Positions 46,321 through 59,143 of a stretch of 64,000 nt of DNA are shown piece by piece (within the stretch, counting starts at the first letter, position 1; the number at the start of each line of letters is the position of its first letter). The DNA is from Thamnidium elegans. Taxonomy: Eukaryota; Mucoromycota; Mucoromycetes; Mucorales; Mucoraceae. The stretch is taken from the NCBI GenBank assembly GCA_025201345.1, contig JAIXMG010000010.1, positions 62,001 through 126,000 of the forward strand. Direction: 5' to 3'. Position numbers and translations under genes: made by a program. Under the pieces are notes generated by a model. It did not search any database, was not told where the DNA came from, and worked only from the letters and a program-made list of their open reading frames with translations.

Positions 46321-48018
46321 AAAGAACTTATTTTTTTCCTTCTTTTTCTTCTTCCTAAGTATTCACATCCTCACTGGTTACCTCCTCCTATACCAGTTCT
46401 AGAAAGGTTCGAAATAAAGAGAAAAAAAAACACGACTTTATTTAACAGTGGTACTTTATAGTGAAACATTACACTTTGAACCGCCTTATGTCATGAACAA
46501 TTTCTGGCCACCATTATCTTCTGATAATAAAAAATTATCTACAAATAGTGGTAAAAAATTGGAATCCATGTTTAGTAACTTGAGCCGTCAAGAAATTCAA
46601 GAAATGATGCTTGATTGTAACAGCAACGAGGTAAATATATATACATATATATATTATAATAATAATAATAAAAAAAGGTTAACTTTTTGCGTTTCATAAA
46701 AAAAAGGATGAAGCTATTTTACGCTTAATCACACGAACGGATTATTTAGAGAATATACGTCATCGTATTCGTATCAATAACAACAGTAAGTGCGATGAGA
46801 AAAATAGCCAAAAACCACACTTTTGTTAAAATCACACATACACTTTTCTTAGCTATTCCTTCTATTTGCAAACCTCTTGTTGTTCAACCCATCTTAAAAG
46901 AACTTCAAAAGATTTCACCGCTTTTAACACAACAAAAGACTGCACCAAAATCAATTTTGTTACCTAGCCCACCAATCATTCAGAAACCAGTGGTCAATAA
47001 ACCTTTATTATCTCTACCTGTCAATGAACCTCGTCAAACCAAACGCGTTCAACCTTCTTCTTCTCCTATCAAAGTACCAGTAGCAGTTGAAAAGGTAGCA
47101 CAAATAATAGTGTTTGTATACGTACGTACTAAAATGTAAATAAATAAATATACTCCCAATAAATAGATACCAGCACTGGATACTGATAAATCCACTGCTT
47201 ATTTACATAAAACTCACAAGAAGCATCATCGTTCTTCCAGCGGAGGAGGTATCCACTCTACCGGCCGTCTCACACTAGACGATGCATTGCAGCAGATCAA
47301 AGACAGTAAATCGAACGAAGAAATGGACGGGTACGCAGGATGGTCTGCAGCGCGTCTTCGAGCGTTTAAAATGATTGAAAAGAACCCAAACAGTTATTAT
47401 TATCGATTTAATGCTCCTGGAGAGCAGCAAAAAAAGGGAAAGTGGACAGACGAAGAAAACGCCTTGTTTTTAAGTAGACTCAAACAAGTAGGCGCAAATT
47501 CTCAATGGGGTATATTCTCTATTGCTATACCTGGACGAGTAGGGTATCAAGTAAGTTATATTTTAGCTCTCGCACTTGTGTGTAATCTCTTACAGTGTAT
47601 ATAGTGTTCAAATTATTATAGATTTATGATTGAAAGCGGTCAACTTCATGACCCAAACTACGTCCTTGATGAAAAAGGAAAAGCGCGTTACTTGTTTGAT
47701 AAGAAGACAGAAGATGGTGCAGTCGAAAAAATATTCCGGAAGCATAGTAAACACGGTAGTATGTCGTTGGAAGATGCTGTATCTGCTCCGTCAAAGAAAA
47801 GAAAACCGATCAAGAGTAGTAAAAAAGATGACTCGGATGATGATGGCGATGATCCGACTTTTAAAATTAAAAAATCTTTGTCGGGCCCTCCAAAGAAAAA
47901 GTGCTTACCGCCAAAAGATATCACAAGTAAAAAACAGTATCCGCTTATTTTACCGGCTGGAATTAGGGTGACCCGACAGAGACTACAGCAGCAGGAACAG
48001 TTGAACGATGAAAATTAG
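45950..48018 (+). CDS. Myb/SANT-like nuclear protein
   Basis: Eight exons (45950-46007, 46077-46180, 46360-46406, 46462-46630, 46707-46785, 46853-47094, 47167-47550, 47605-48018) join in phase to about 498 residues. A Myb/SANT-like helix set lies at about residues 315-365: KGKWTDEENALFLSRLKQ, SQWGIFSIAIPGRVGYQCSN and YYRFMIESG, with the expected tryptophans. Upstream are Pro-rich and basic segments; downstream are basic, Lys/Ser-rich runs that look like nuclear signals. Intron 2 contains a ~120-nt GA microsatellite. The protein probably binds DNA or chromatin. I do not recognise a named orthologue; a SNAPc- or Reb1-type factor is possible. Exon 3 is short and rests on splice-phase logic. Confidence 0.7.
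46198..46318 (+). repeat. GA/GAAAGA microsatellite in intron 2 of the Myb-like gene
   Basis: About 120 nt of almost pure purine: (GAAAGA)-type units at 46198-46270, then (GA)n to 46318. It lies within the predicted intron 46181-46359. Confidence 0.95.
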
Positions 48019-49986
48019 TATAAAATAAATTAGTATTATTTTACAAAAGACAAAAAAAAAAAAAAAGTATGTAAGTTTTTGTAGGTAGTACCGTTTTACT
48101 TTTTAAGCTTATGCACTTATATCTCACACACACTTTTATGTGTAATCGAGTGCTTATACTTACCTATCTGGTCAGGATCAGCATAGTGATATAAATATTT
48201 TTTTGATCTTTCCCTGAAATACCTATTTGTTTGTTTATAGCACTTTTTTTTTTTTTTTTTTTTTTTTTTGGAAGAAGCGTTTCCTTCTATAAAAATTCAT
48301 ACAAACCTACTATACAAGAAAAAAAAAATCTATCGTACACTTTGTCCTCCCTCCCTCTCTCTCTTTCTCTTTCTCTCTTTTACCCTCTTGGATCTCCAAT
48401 ACAAAATACCATAAACAATTTTTTTTTCTTTTTTGTGCGCGTTAACATTTTTTTTTTTTTTTTGGGAAATAATTTAGGCTTAGTGTATCAATTGTAGCTA
48501 TAATAAGCTTCAAATTTGGGGCAGCAGAATTTATTTATACAGATCTCATCTATTAGTACAATTCCAAAAGGCTTCTTGTAAAGCGCGGTAATAAACATGT
48601 GTTTCTGGTTAATTGATTAAACCTTATGTTGGCGGGTAATAAGCTGTAAAAAAAAAATATATATGGGCTTTTTGCCCGAAGCGGGAAGTTGAGTGGGGAA
48701 TGTGCTTGATAAAGTTGGATAGTGTCATTTTGTGTTACAACGTATGAAATACGAACAGACCCCCTCCGTCCCTTTAGTTTAATACAAGGTTCTGGGCCGT
48801 GCTACTATATTGTTAATTTATGCATTATAATATTATTTTTTTTGGTGTGTAAAACTATAAAATCTTTTGGTGTTTTTTCCCGTTACTTCCTATCTTGTAA
48901 GGATCTCTTTTTACTGCGTTTTTATTTGTCGTATTGGTACAAATCAACTCCTACAATTTATTATTACTGTTAAAGAAATATGTAAACCTTTTTGGAACAA
49001 GAAAAAGAGTATTACCTAAGTGACACAAACAGCCTCAAATAAAAAATGGAAAGAGATCCGATTGTTTGATTGGGTTATAGAATACAACCCTTTTTTTTAT
49101 TTTATTTTTATGTTTTTCTCTGTTGGGTGGGAAATCTAGCCGGCATAGTGATGGCATATATGGTAGTATAAGTTACGAAAAAATAACAATAATAAATATT
49201 GCACTATAAATGGAACACAGTATCCGAATACATGGTTTAGCTTGTGCGTGTGTCTTCCGAAAAAAAAACTCAATTCATCAACTTTTATGAAAGTAGAATT
49301 TGTGTGTGAGTGTCAGAGAGAGAGCAAAAAAAAAAAAAAAAGAAAGAAGATCAACTATAAATAAAATCTGGACCTTTAAGTTTTGAGTTCTACACGGTGG
49401 TACATTGCCTTTACGCGTATCTATTCGGATGGTATATATATATATATATCCTATTTCTTGGAAGACTCTTGTGTAATTTTCTATTTTACATCGATTAGAT
49501 TTTACAAGATTACAATCGATGTTATATACTTCTTTTATCCATTGGCATTGTCTATCAGTGTACACAATTAACCTGAATTCTTAAAAAAAAAAAAGTATGT
49601 ACTATTGAGCATATTTCATGTATTAAAAAACAAATTTAAAGGACTATTACGAAATAATACTGTAATGCAGGTCTTTTTTGTTTATTATTAAATCCAGGTC
49701 ATATACAAGGTTTAGAAGAAGAAAAAAAAAACATGTTCGTGAGAAAGGTTACACCACAATATACTAGTTAAATCCAAATCAAGCTATGATTGTTGTTGTT
49801 GGGGAAAAATCATATCATGACGTTTGTATATAAGACAGACTTTTTTTTTATTATTATTATTTTATTTTTTATTTTTTCTATCAAAAAAATAACAAAACTC
49901 ACTTTTGTTTTTCTTTTTCTTTCTTCTCTTCTTTTATACATTTTTTTTTTAAAAAAAAACTTCTTCCCCTTTTTTTTAATTTTAAT
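48019..49986. other. 2-kb intergenic region upstream of glycogen synthase
   Basis: No coding frame is supported. Contents: T-runs (about 48243-48269), a TC-rich stretch (48346-48382), a GA run near 49312-49325, (TA)n near 49433-49448, and a T10A9 palindrome (49941-49959) just upstream of the GSY start. The right half is the promoter of the glycogen synthase gene. A 10-nt match to the U1 snRNA 5' end at 48156-48165 is discussed under rejected items. Confidence 0.4.
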
Positions 49987-50947
49987 ATGACTAGTAGTAT
50001 CCAACAAAAAGACGTTTATAATCCGCTTTTATTCGAGATCGCCTGGGAAGTTGCCAATAAAGGTTTGTAAATAAATAAACGCGTATTTTTCCAGGTTTTT
50101 TTAAAGTTCAATTTTTTCTTTTCTTTAGTGGGTGGTATTTATACTGTCATTAAAACTAAAGTACCAGTCACTGTTCGTGAATATGGAGACCGTTACTGTT
50201 TAATCGGTCCTTTATCTTACAAGACGGCACCTATGGAAGTTGAAGCGCTTGAACCTCCCGCTGGTATTATCCGAGACACTTTAGAGATTATGTCTAGCCA
50301 AGGCGTAAAGTACCTGTTTGGTAGATGGTTGGTAGAAGGAGCACCTTATGTACTCTTATTCGATACAGGTAGTGTCTTTAACCGATTAGATGAATGGAAA
50401 GGAGATCTTTGGCGTGTGGCTGGAATTCCTAGTCCTCCTAGTGATCAAGAAACAAACGAAGCCATTTTGTTTGGTTATGTAGTCACTTGGTTCCTTGGTG
50501 AAGTTGCAAAAAAGGTAAAAAAAAAAAAAAAAAAAACTGTAACTTTAAACAGTTTTTAAAATTAAAACAATTGATCGTAGTACAATGAACAAGCTTCTTT
50601 ACCTGATTCTCCCGCACCTGCTATTATTGCTCATTTCCATGAATGGTTAGCTGGCGTTGCGATTCCTTTAATCAAAAAGCGTAAGATTGATGTTGCTACT
50701 ATTTTTACAACACATGCTACCTTATTGGGTCGTTATTTGTGTGCCGGCTCGGTTGATTTTTATAATAACCTTCGAGACTTCGATGTTGATCATGAGGCAG
50801 GTAAACGTGGTATTTATCATCGTTACTGTATTGAAAGAGGTGCGGCACATTGTTCCGATGTCTTTACTACTGTTAGTCATATTACTGCATATGAAAGTGA
50901 GCATCTTTTGAAACGTAAACCAGGTATGTACAAAATAATTTAATCTA

Positions 50948-50981
<34 letters not shown>

Positions 50982-52461
50982 CTTATTTAACCCAATTGTT
51001 TAAAAGATGGTGTATTGCCAAACGGTTTAAATGTTGTAAAGTTCCAAGCTGTTCATGAGTTCCAAAACAAACATGCCTTAAATAAGGAAAAAATCAATGA
51101 CTTTGTTCGTGGTCACTTCTATGGTCATTACGATTTCGATTTGGATAACACTGTTTACTTTTTCACCGCTGGTCGTTACGAATATCGTAATAAAGGTGTT
51201 GATATGTTTGTAGAATCACTTAGTCGTAAGTAAAAAAAAATAGTAATTATTTTCAGAAAAAAAAAAAGTTTATTAAATATATGAAACAGGTTTAAACGAT
51301 CGCTTAAAGGCTGCAAAATCAAGTACTACTGTTGTTGCTTTTATTGTTATGCCTGCTGCCACAAGATCCTTTAACGTAGAAGCACTTAAGGGCCAAGCAG
51401 TTACCAAACAATTAAGAGAGACTGTTAACGAAATTCAGAGTCGTATCGGTAAGCGTATTTACGAAGATGCATTAAGAGGTGGAGAATTAGATCCTGCCGA
51501 ATTTTTGTCGAGTGAAGATAAGGTACTTTTGAAACGTCGTGTGTTTGCCTTGAAAAATCAAAGCTTGCCTCCTATTGTCACTCATAATATGGTCGATGAT
51601 GGCCTCGATCCTATTATTACCCAAGTACGTCGTTTGGGTTTATACAATAAGCCAGAGGATCGTGTCAAGACCATCTTCCATCCCGAATTTTTAAATGCCA
51701 ATAACCCGCTGTTGGGTCTTGATTATGAAGATTTTGTACGTGGTTGTCATCTTGGTGTATTCCCGTCTTATTATGAGCCTTGGGGTTATACGCCTGCAGA
51801 GTGTACTGTGATGGGTGTCCCTTCCATTACAACAAAGTAAGTTTTTTTAGGGGAACTATATATAAAAAAAAACAATTTGGAATTAACTTTTTTTATTAGC
51901 TTATCTGGATTTGGTTGTTTTATGGATGAAAATATTGAAAACTGTGAGGATTATGGTATTTATATCGTCGACAGACGTCTTAAATCAGTCGAGGAATCTA
52001 TCCAACAATTATGTGAACAGATGTTTAGATTCTGTCAAAAGACTCGTCGTCAGCGTATTAACCAACGTAACCGTACTGAACGATTATCAGATTTATTGGA
52101 TTGGAAACGTATGGGTTTAGAATATATCAAGGCTCGTCAATTGGCTTTACGTCGTGTCTATCCTGAATCATTTTTGGATGATGAAGAAGAGGAAGAGGTA
52201 GCAATAAAAAAGATCCCTAAACCTTTGTCTGCTCCTGCTAGTCCTCGTATTCGTCAATTGGTCAATGGCTACTTTAACGGTCAAAACGAAGAAGACGATG
52301 AAGATGATGATTTGGATATTCCTTTATCTAGAAAAGAATTCCCGGCTCTTAATAGAAAAGGCAGTGAAGGTGACTCACGCGAAGCTGAATTGTTGAGAGA
52401 AGGTGATATCATGACATTAAACAAGCTTACTTTGGAAGAAAAGAAACAAAGACATCATTAA
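49987..52461 (+). CDS. GSY1: Glycogen synthase
   Basis: Transfers glucose from UDP-glucose to glycogen in the cytosol. Six exons (first 49987-50061; last about 51900-52461) encode about 700 residues, family-typical for GT3. Signatures: [20 protein letters not shown] at the start, [49 protein letters not shown] (nucleotide site with catalytic Glu), and an Arg cluster [20 protein letters not shown] that in yeast Gsy2 binds glucose-6-phosphate. The C-terminal tail holds Ser/Pro sites ([13 protein letters not shown]) and an acidic run, likely targets of GSK3- and cyclin-dependent kinases. Regulation by phosphorylation and glucose-6-phosphate is expected from the conserved residues. No oddities besides homopolymer-rich introns. 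Confidence 0.97.
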
Positions 52462-52671
52462 TTTTCTTAAAGCATAAATATTCATACATTACTAAACCCT
52501 CCATTTTACATTTACATTTTAAAATAAAAAAAAGATCTGAAAGATAACTCTACCTATAAAAGGGAATTGAAACTTTTTTTTTTGAAACACCTGAAATTAT
52601 ATAAAAAAGACAGAAAAAAAAAAAAGAGTAATTCTTTCTTTTCCTTTCTATTTAAACCCTAAAAAAAAAAT

Positions 52672-53935
52672 ATGTCAGAAACTCGTAAACCTCTTCCCAT
52701 AACCGTTTTTACAGGCTTCTTAGGAAGTGGTAAGTAACATTTTTTTCTCTGTGTGTATACTTTTTAAACTAATTCTTGTATAGGTAAGACTACACAAATT
52801 TTGAGTTTATTACATCGTGTACCAAAAGACTATAAAGTATGTTTATTAAAGAACGAGTTTGGTGATATTGCTGGTAAAGTGAATTATTTTTCTTCCGTAA
52901 CCCTAGCAACAACATAGTAACCTTATTTTTTTTTATGTAGTTGACAGTCAATTAGCCAAGGAAACTAATGTTGGCGTTCAAGAAATGGTCAATGGTTGTA
53001 TGTGTTGTGTTCTTGTAGGTCAAATGAAGTTGGCCCTCGAAGAGTTAAGAGGTAACAATGTTTTTTTTTAGCTTACCTGCGAGCAAAAAAAAAAAAAGTG
53101 TATACTAATATACTGTATAGAAAAATTCAACCCTGATAGAATTATTGTCGAGACTAGTGGTTCCGCTTTTCCTGGTAAGCGATTAAAAGAAAGTTTTGGA
53201 TAAATAGAATGATCTAATTTTTTTTTAAAAAAAAAAGCACCTATTGCCTGGCAAATTCGAGAGATGGAAAGTGACGGATTTGTTCTAGATTCTATTATTA
53301 CAGTTGTCGATTGTGAGAACTTTAAGGGATACGAAGATACGAGTTATACAGCCAAGTTGCAAGCTCAGTACACCGACGTTATTTTACTCAACAAGCATGA
53401 ATTGGTGAATGAACGCGAATTGGATGATGTGATTGATCATATCAACGAATTAAACACAGATACACCAAAAGTAAAGTGTGACAAGGACGGTGTATCACCC
53501 GACCTTGTTTTTGGTCTGGATACTCAACTTTTTAAGGTTGGATACAATCAGAACAAGACCTTGGAGGATAACGTGTTTGACCCTCAGCATCAAAAGAACG
53601 AAGTTGATTTAATTCAAATCATTCAACCTGTACAAGACAGTAAATTAAGTCGCGAGTCACTAGAAGCCTTTTTAAAGACTATGCACAAGGATGATATTTA
53701 TCGTATTAAAGGATTTGTCCGTTTGGATGATGGTAAATTATATATTCTTAATCATGCCTTTGGTCGTTGGACTCTTACACTTGTCGAAAACGAAGATACT
53801 TTGGAAAATACAAACGATGTTCAAATTAGAATCACTGTTATGGGCCAAGATTTAAGAATGTATACTGAAAGAGTCAAAACTTTATTAAGTGGTGGAGAGG
53901 GTGATATCAAATTGACCCCTGCTCATCGTCATTAG
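52672..53935 (+). CDS. CobW/COG0523-family GTPase (putative metal chaperone)
   Basis: Five exons encode about 345 residues. Walker A is GFLGSGKTT, assembled across intron 1; the metal-binding GCMCC motif lies at about residue 75; a Walker B-like IIVETSGSA and an LNKHELV guanine-recognition motif (NKxE) follow. The CobW C-terminal domain is present (IYRIKGFVRLDDGKLYILNH). G3E GTPases of this type deliver zinc or other metals to client enzymes. The ZNG1-type N-terminal client motif (CPELVPI-like) is absent from the first exon, and there is no His-rich metal loop, so this may be a different subgroup from ZNG1. The poly-A leader before the ATG matches other genes here. Confidence 0.85.
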
Positions 53936-54162
53936 AATAACTAGATTTTTTTTATAAAATAAATTTTAATCGGTTTGTAACCGCTACTCGTACATTATTA
54001 TAAGAAGTTTTGGCAGTGTGACACTTGAAACTTAATCTAATACTAGTCCGTTATACACTAATTAGCTGTACATATATGATGATATATAGTTTTTATTTTT
54101 TGTAGTTATTATGTATTTAAATAAGAGATGCTTTTTTTGTTTTGCTGTTGTTGTTTTGTTGT

Positions 54163-55652
54163 TTACTTGGTACGTCTGTAGATCTTATCCATAAACTCGG
54201 TAAAGATGTGCTTCTTGACACCAGTGGATTCATCCAACTTTTCAATGAGAGCGTTCAAGTCGTTAAAAGATTTTTCTTCATAAGCCTTGTAGACAGAATC
54301 GATATCAAGATCAATATAGAGTTGCTTGATCTTGGCCTCGGATTCAGCGTTCTTTTGACCGTAGTTTTCATCAAGAACCTTACGTTGTTCAGGGTTAGCC
54401 AAAGCCAAAGCTTGGTTAATCAACCAAGAGCACTTGTTATCCATAATGTCGGTACCAATCTTACCAATGACTTCAGGAGCGCCATAACAATCAAGGTAAT
54501 CATCTTGAACTTGGAAGTATTCTCCCAAGGGAATCAAAATATCGTGAGATTGCTTGAAAGCATCTTCGTTTTTGACACCAACCTAAACAAAAAAAAAAGG
54601 TACACACCAAAAGAATTAAAAAAAAAAACTTACGCTTAGGGTATATATAGGTTTATACTTTACCATATGCATGGCCAAGGCGACGGGAAGATAGAAAGAG
54701 TAATAGGCAGTCTTGTAAATAACAATGAATTGATGCCTAGTAACAAAAAAAAAAAAAAATTAGTACAATCAAAATAAATTTAAAGATAATATTTACTTCT
54801 TAATAGAGAACTTGTTCAAGTCAACATGATCTTCAGGGGCAGTGATAAGATCACAAAGTTGACCGAGCTCAGTTTGGAAAGTAACCTTAAGCGACAGTAA
54901 AGATTAGTATGGGGGGGTTTTTTTTTTGCTCGTAATCAATTTTTTAAACTTACTTCATGGAACAATTCAATAAGTTCAACATAGTAGTCAGTCTTCTTGA
55001 AATACTTTTTCAAGAAAATATAGATACAAGATTCAAGAATGAAGGCATCATTAATAGCAACCATACCAACATTTTCAGACTTGTACCAACAAGGTTGACC
55101 ACGACGAGTAATGGAGGCATCCATAATATCATCAGAAACCAAGAAGAAAGCTTGAAGCTAAAAAAAAGACAATTCAAATTTAGAACACTTATATTTCACA
55201 CCTTTTTTTCATAATTAAAACACTTACGAATTCAATCATCCAACCTAAAACGGTAGCCTTGAAGATATCATCTTCGGTAACGGCATCTCCCTTCAAAATA
55301 CGAACGGTATCGACAACTGAAATACCACGGTTTAACTTACCTAGATTAAAAAAAACCCCATTTTAACCATGTGTTTTTTATTTATTTTTTTAAGGTTATC
55401 GGTACTTACCACCGGGGACATTGTAATACAACATCTAGATTTTAAAAAAAAAGTTTCGACATTAGTTTCTTAAATGACAAGATGATGACCCTCTATTTTT
55501 TTATTTTTTTTTTATACCTTCTTGGTCCATTCATAAGCATCCTCAGGCATGTTATACTTGCGAAGTTCAGCAAGGACTTCTTCGGCGAGAGTAGGGAAAA
55601 CCTTGAGGAAGGCTTCTCTGTTTTCTTCCTTTTGTAACTTGACAGATACCAT
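54163..55652 (-). CDS. ERG20: Farnesyl diphosphate synthase
   Basis: Makes farnesyl diphosphate from isopentenyl and dimethylallyl diphosphates, feeding sterols, quinones and, in Mucorales, carotenoid/trisporoid synthesis. About six introns interrupt some 350 codons. The first Asp-rich motif reads [20 protein letters not shown], with the two Phe upstream that set farnesyl chain length; the second is [20 protein letters not shown]. The C-terminus ends DKIYRRTK, the usual short basic tail. Start at [16 protein letters not shown] fits family length. It is co-oriented with GDH2 (249 bp apart) and convergent with the CobW gene. Identification is very confident. Confidence 0.96.
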
Positions 55653-55900
55653 ATTAAAATGTTTTTATAAAAAAAAGTTTTTTTTTCAAAAAAGCAAGAA
55701 CAACTAGAACAGAAATAAAATATGGTTTTTATAATGGAAGGCGAGTTTGACGGATATTAAAAAAAAAAAATGACAATAATCCCCGCTTTTATTTGAAAGA
55801 GAAGGACTCCATGTATTGCAACATTACACAAAAAAAACCAGATTTATCTTTGTTTTTTATAAAGGAAGTTTAGGAGGTCTTTGCAGACAAATAAAAAAGT

Positions 55901-58900
55901 TTAATAATTTTCGCGCATAAATTCAAAAAAGGCAAAGTTATCAGGGCGAGGACCATACTTGTAAACAAACTGCGAGGCTACTGAGGCACCAAATATAGCC
56001 TTGACATAATTTTCTGGTACACGCTTCAATAAGGTTTCCAAACCTAACTTGTCTAATAATAATTTAGGAAAAGCGCGCTTCAAAACTGTTTCACGCAATA
56101 CCGGGTTCTCCCAAAGACCTGTTGTTTGTAACTGTTCGTTCAACTGTACAATAGCATTTGAAAGTTCGTCAGAGAGGATAGAGATAGCCGTATGCGTCTT
56201 TTGATGCTCTTCCCAAAGTGCTTCAAATTCAAGTCTTGCATTACGTTCAATAATATCTTGTACTTCCTTAACGTAGGCTTTATAGAAGGCCGGTACCGGT
56301 TGATCTTGTTTAACAGACATATGTTCCGCGAACTCGCTATCATTGAATGCAAGAGCGGCCAGTACTTCTAACGAGGAAGAGGTCACACCGCCTTTATTAG
56401 CAGAGGCGTCTTTAAAAATGGTAACGCCAGCTTTTTCAAGACGTAAACGAGCTTCTTGAGTAAAGAACAAATTGGCACCCTCAACAATATATTTAAATAA
56501 AGGCCCGTTAGGTCCCTCAATTAAATTCTGCACGTTGTCTAAACCAACGGATTCAGGACGACCGCCCATAGGAGCAAATAAAGTAGCCTGAGCTAATGGG
56601 TTGGTATGGAACGTATTTCTAAAGATCAAACCATTTTCAACTACTTCACCATTTGGTAAAATAACATTGTTTTCATCCACAAGTACTCGGAAACCTTGCG
56701 CAGATAGTCTTTCCAGGTTGAAGTTACTAATCATTAAACGAGACGTAGCTAACCGTGTTAACTCTTGTCGGTCAATACCTTTGCTGTCATAAAGTACACC
56801 GGAACCATCTACTATAGCAATCGTCTTGTCCTTTGAAATCTTGATTTCGTTGGATCCCAAGTCGCCGTCAGGTCCACCTGTTTGTAATTTCGTACATTCT
56901 TCTTCCTTTATATCAAACTTTCTATAGATACCTAATATATACTGATGAACGGATCGAGTTGTCATACCGTATAAATCGTGAGGGATACCACCGAGTGATT
57001 GCGATTTACCAGTAGTAAAGGCCTTCCAAAAACTAGCGTTACGACGACGAGCATGTTGTGAAGCCCAATCCATATAATCTGCTGTACCTTCGTCAGGGCC
57101 AAAGAACAAGATTTCAGGCTTCGAAGTTAAATCGACCAATTTGTCCTTAATACCGATGGTTTGACCATCAATTAATAAATCCAAAACAGAGTCAACGTAT
57201 TTTTCAAACGCAACCAAAGGCTTATCTTGTTGATCAATATCCAAAAGAATCGTACCCTTGGACCCACCTTCAGGAATATCCTTATTTTTACGATGCTGAG
57301 TTGCGGCAAGAGCATAATTTTCATCAAACAAAGTACGCAAGTTAATAGAGTAAGCTTCTCGATTACGAGACCGAATCATACGAATACCACCACGAGCAAC
57401 ATCACTAAATCGAAGATGAAAGCCACGGAACTCGGATCCAACTACCAAGAACATACCGTACAGAGGTGTAGGGTACTCAATCTCTGGTAAAAAACTAGGA
57501 TTCATACGGAACGAAAGGGCTACTTTGGTAGTTTGATAGAAATTGGTTTTGAGTACGTGTTTGTTAAACGTCAAGAAGGATTCAAATACTAATTGTTCGT
57601 GGCTATTGGAGGTTACATTCTTGATCTTTTTTAGCAATTGTTCTTCAGTCAAGTCTTCAACAGTGGATAAACGTTGATAAGATATAGTGGGTTGAAGTGA
57701 TGCTTCACGTTGGTTGACGTAATGAACTTTAGCAAAATTGGCGTACAACAACTTGATTAGGTCCGGGTATTGTTTGACAATATCTAGAATGTATTCACGA
57801 GTAAAAGTATCTTGTCTTAAACGCTTCTTCATCTTGGCTAGTACATCTTCATGTAAGGGATTAGCGTTATCGAGGATATGCGTTAAACTAAGGTACTCCT
57901 TGCCAAGTCGGTTTAAAAAGTGTTGAGAAAAGATCCATCCAACATAACCGTAAACTGTTTCTTGTACAGATAGTTTGCTGGTGATAAAGAACTGTTGCAG
58001 TGGGTTTCGAGGAAGACAGTATAAAAGAGAGGTTTCTTTCATTACTTGGTAGATAGTATGCTCAATAGGTGCAGCTCTAGTACTAGGTAACGGGTTAAGA
58101 TATAATCCCATAATAGTAACGCCATTTGAAAATTGTTCTAAGATTAAAATGAATAAGCAAATAAATAAAAAAAAAGGAGGGAGAGCGAGAACTTTCTTAC
58201 CAACATATTTACGACTAGAGTAAAGGTCATAGTAATGATATAAATCAGACATGGCAGAGAAAAAACCTTGCGTACTTCTTTGACGATACCCAATAATCAA
58301 ACGACGTTCTCTTGTACCTTGTACATCATACATTTCAATCACGGGACCAGTACGTTGAAGTACGTTACGGATAATATCTTGATAAATATTTCGAGTATGT
58401 TCTGTAGCCTTTTTTAAAAAGTTTTGATCGGCTACTTGGTTAATATCCGTTTCTTGTTCTGGAGTAGGATTAGGACTATTGAATTGACATTTGGTAACAA
58501 AGTAAGAACGTATTTGAGAAGCAGTCATACCGTTAGGTACGGTAGTAATTGAGCGATAGGACTCTACGCGATAAGCATCCGATGTGGCTGAGGTATCCAA
58601 GTACATTTCATCAATTCTAATAACGTTTTTAGTATGTATATATATAACGTGATTATTATTATTATTTGTTACTTACTTTTTTTCAAATTGAGGTCCATTA
58701 ACAAGAGATACACCAGGTTGCGAAGAATGAATATAAACAGAAGAGTCTTCAGATTCCTTTTCAAGGTTAATATCTAGTACGTTTTCATTTCTTGTAAACG
58801 CTAATATCTTGGCTCCATATAAAGCCATAATATGGTTTGCAATAGTTTCAACAGACTCCAAAGCAAAATAGTAATCATCAATACCAAGATTACTACAGAA

Positions 58901-59143
58901 TATAATTAAGCATATACCCCCTATTCATAAATATATATATATATTCTCTTACACATAAAACCAAGATACTTCATTTTGTACTAAGTCCTTCGGTATAAAA
59001 CCAGACTTATCCAAGTATTCACCTACTTTTACCATTTGATCATTCTTCTCTGCATATACATTTGTATTATAGCCCAAATCACCAATTGTATGAGACTTTG
59101 TTCCTTTCATTTGATCTGCAGAAGACATAGAAGTTCCCGTCAT
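55901..59143 (-). CDS. GDH2: NAD-dependent glutamate dehydrogenase, large type
   Basis: Catabolic oxidation of glutamate to 2-oxoglutarate and ammonia. Exons begin at 59143 (MTGTSMSSADQ), continue near 58889-58677 and then run from about 58612 to 55901, with a further intron at 58200-58138. Total length is about 1,030 residues, typical of the fungal ~115-kDa enzyme. Hallmarks: FRGFHLRFSDVARGGIRMIR (substrate loop), PEGGSKGTILL, FFGPDEGTADYMDWASQHAR, QTGGPDGDLGSNEIK (NAD fold) and EGANLFFTQEARLRLEKAG. The 63-nt intron at 58200-58138 is a multiple of three and contains no stop; if retained it would insert a hydrophobic 21-residue segment. Likely regulated by nitrogen or carbon source as in other fungi, though no site was found. 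Very confident. Confidence 0.95.
58138..58200 (-). other. Stop-free 63-nt intron in GDH2
   Basis: GTAAGA donor and TTAG acceptor bound a 63-nt segment, open in the coding frame. Removing it joins KYV to EQFSNG, which matches the conserved protein; keeping it adds GKKVLALPPFFLFICLFILIL. Confidence 0.8.

Noticed and set aside
46166..46402. ORF with long Arg-Glu repeat.
   Set aside because: It is a translation of the GA microsatellite inside a predicted intron.
48156..48165. ATACTTACCT, identical to the first ten bases of U1 snRNA, followed by a possible stem (TCAGGATC with GATC-CCTGA).
   Set aside because: The U1-70K loop (GATCANGAAG) and a convincing Sm site at normal spacing are absent; a 10-nt match in AT-rich DNA can arise by chance.
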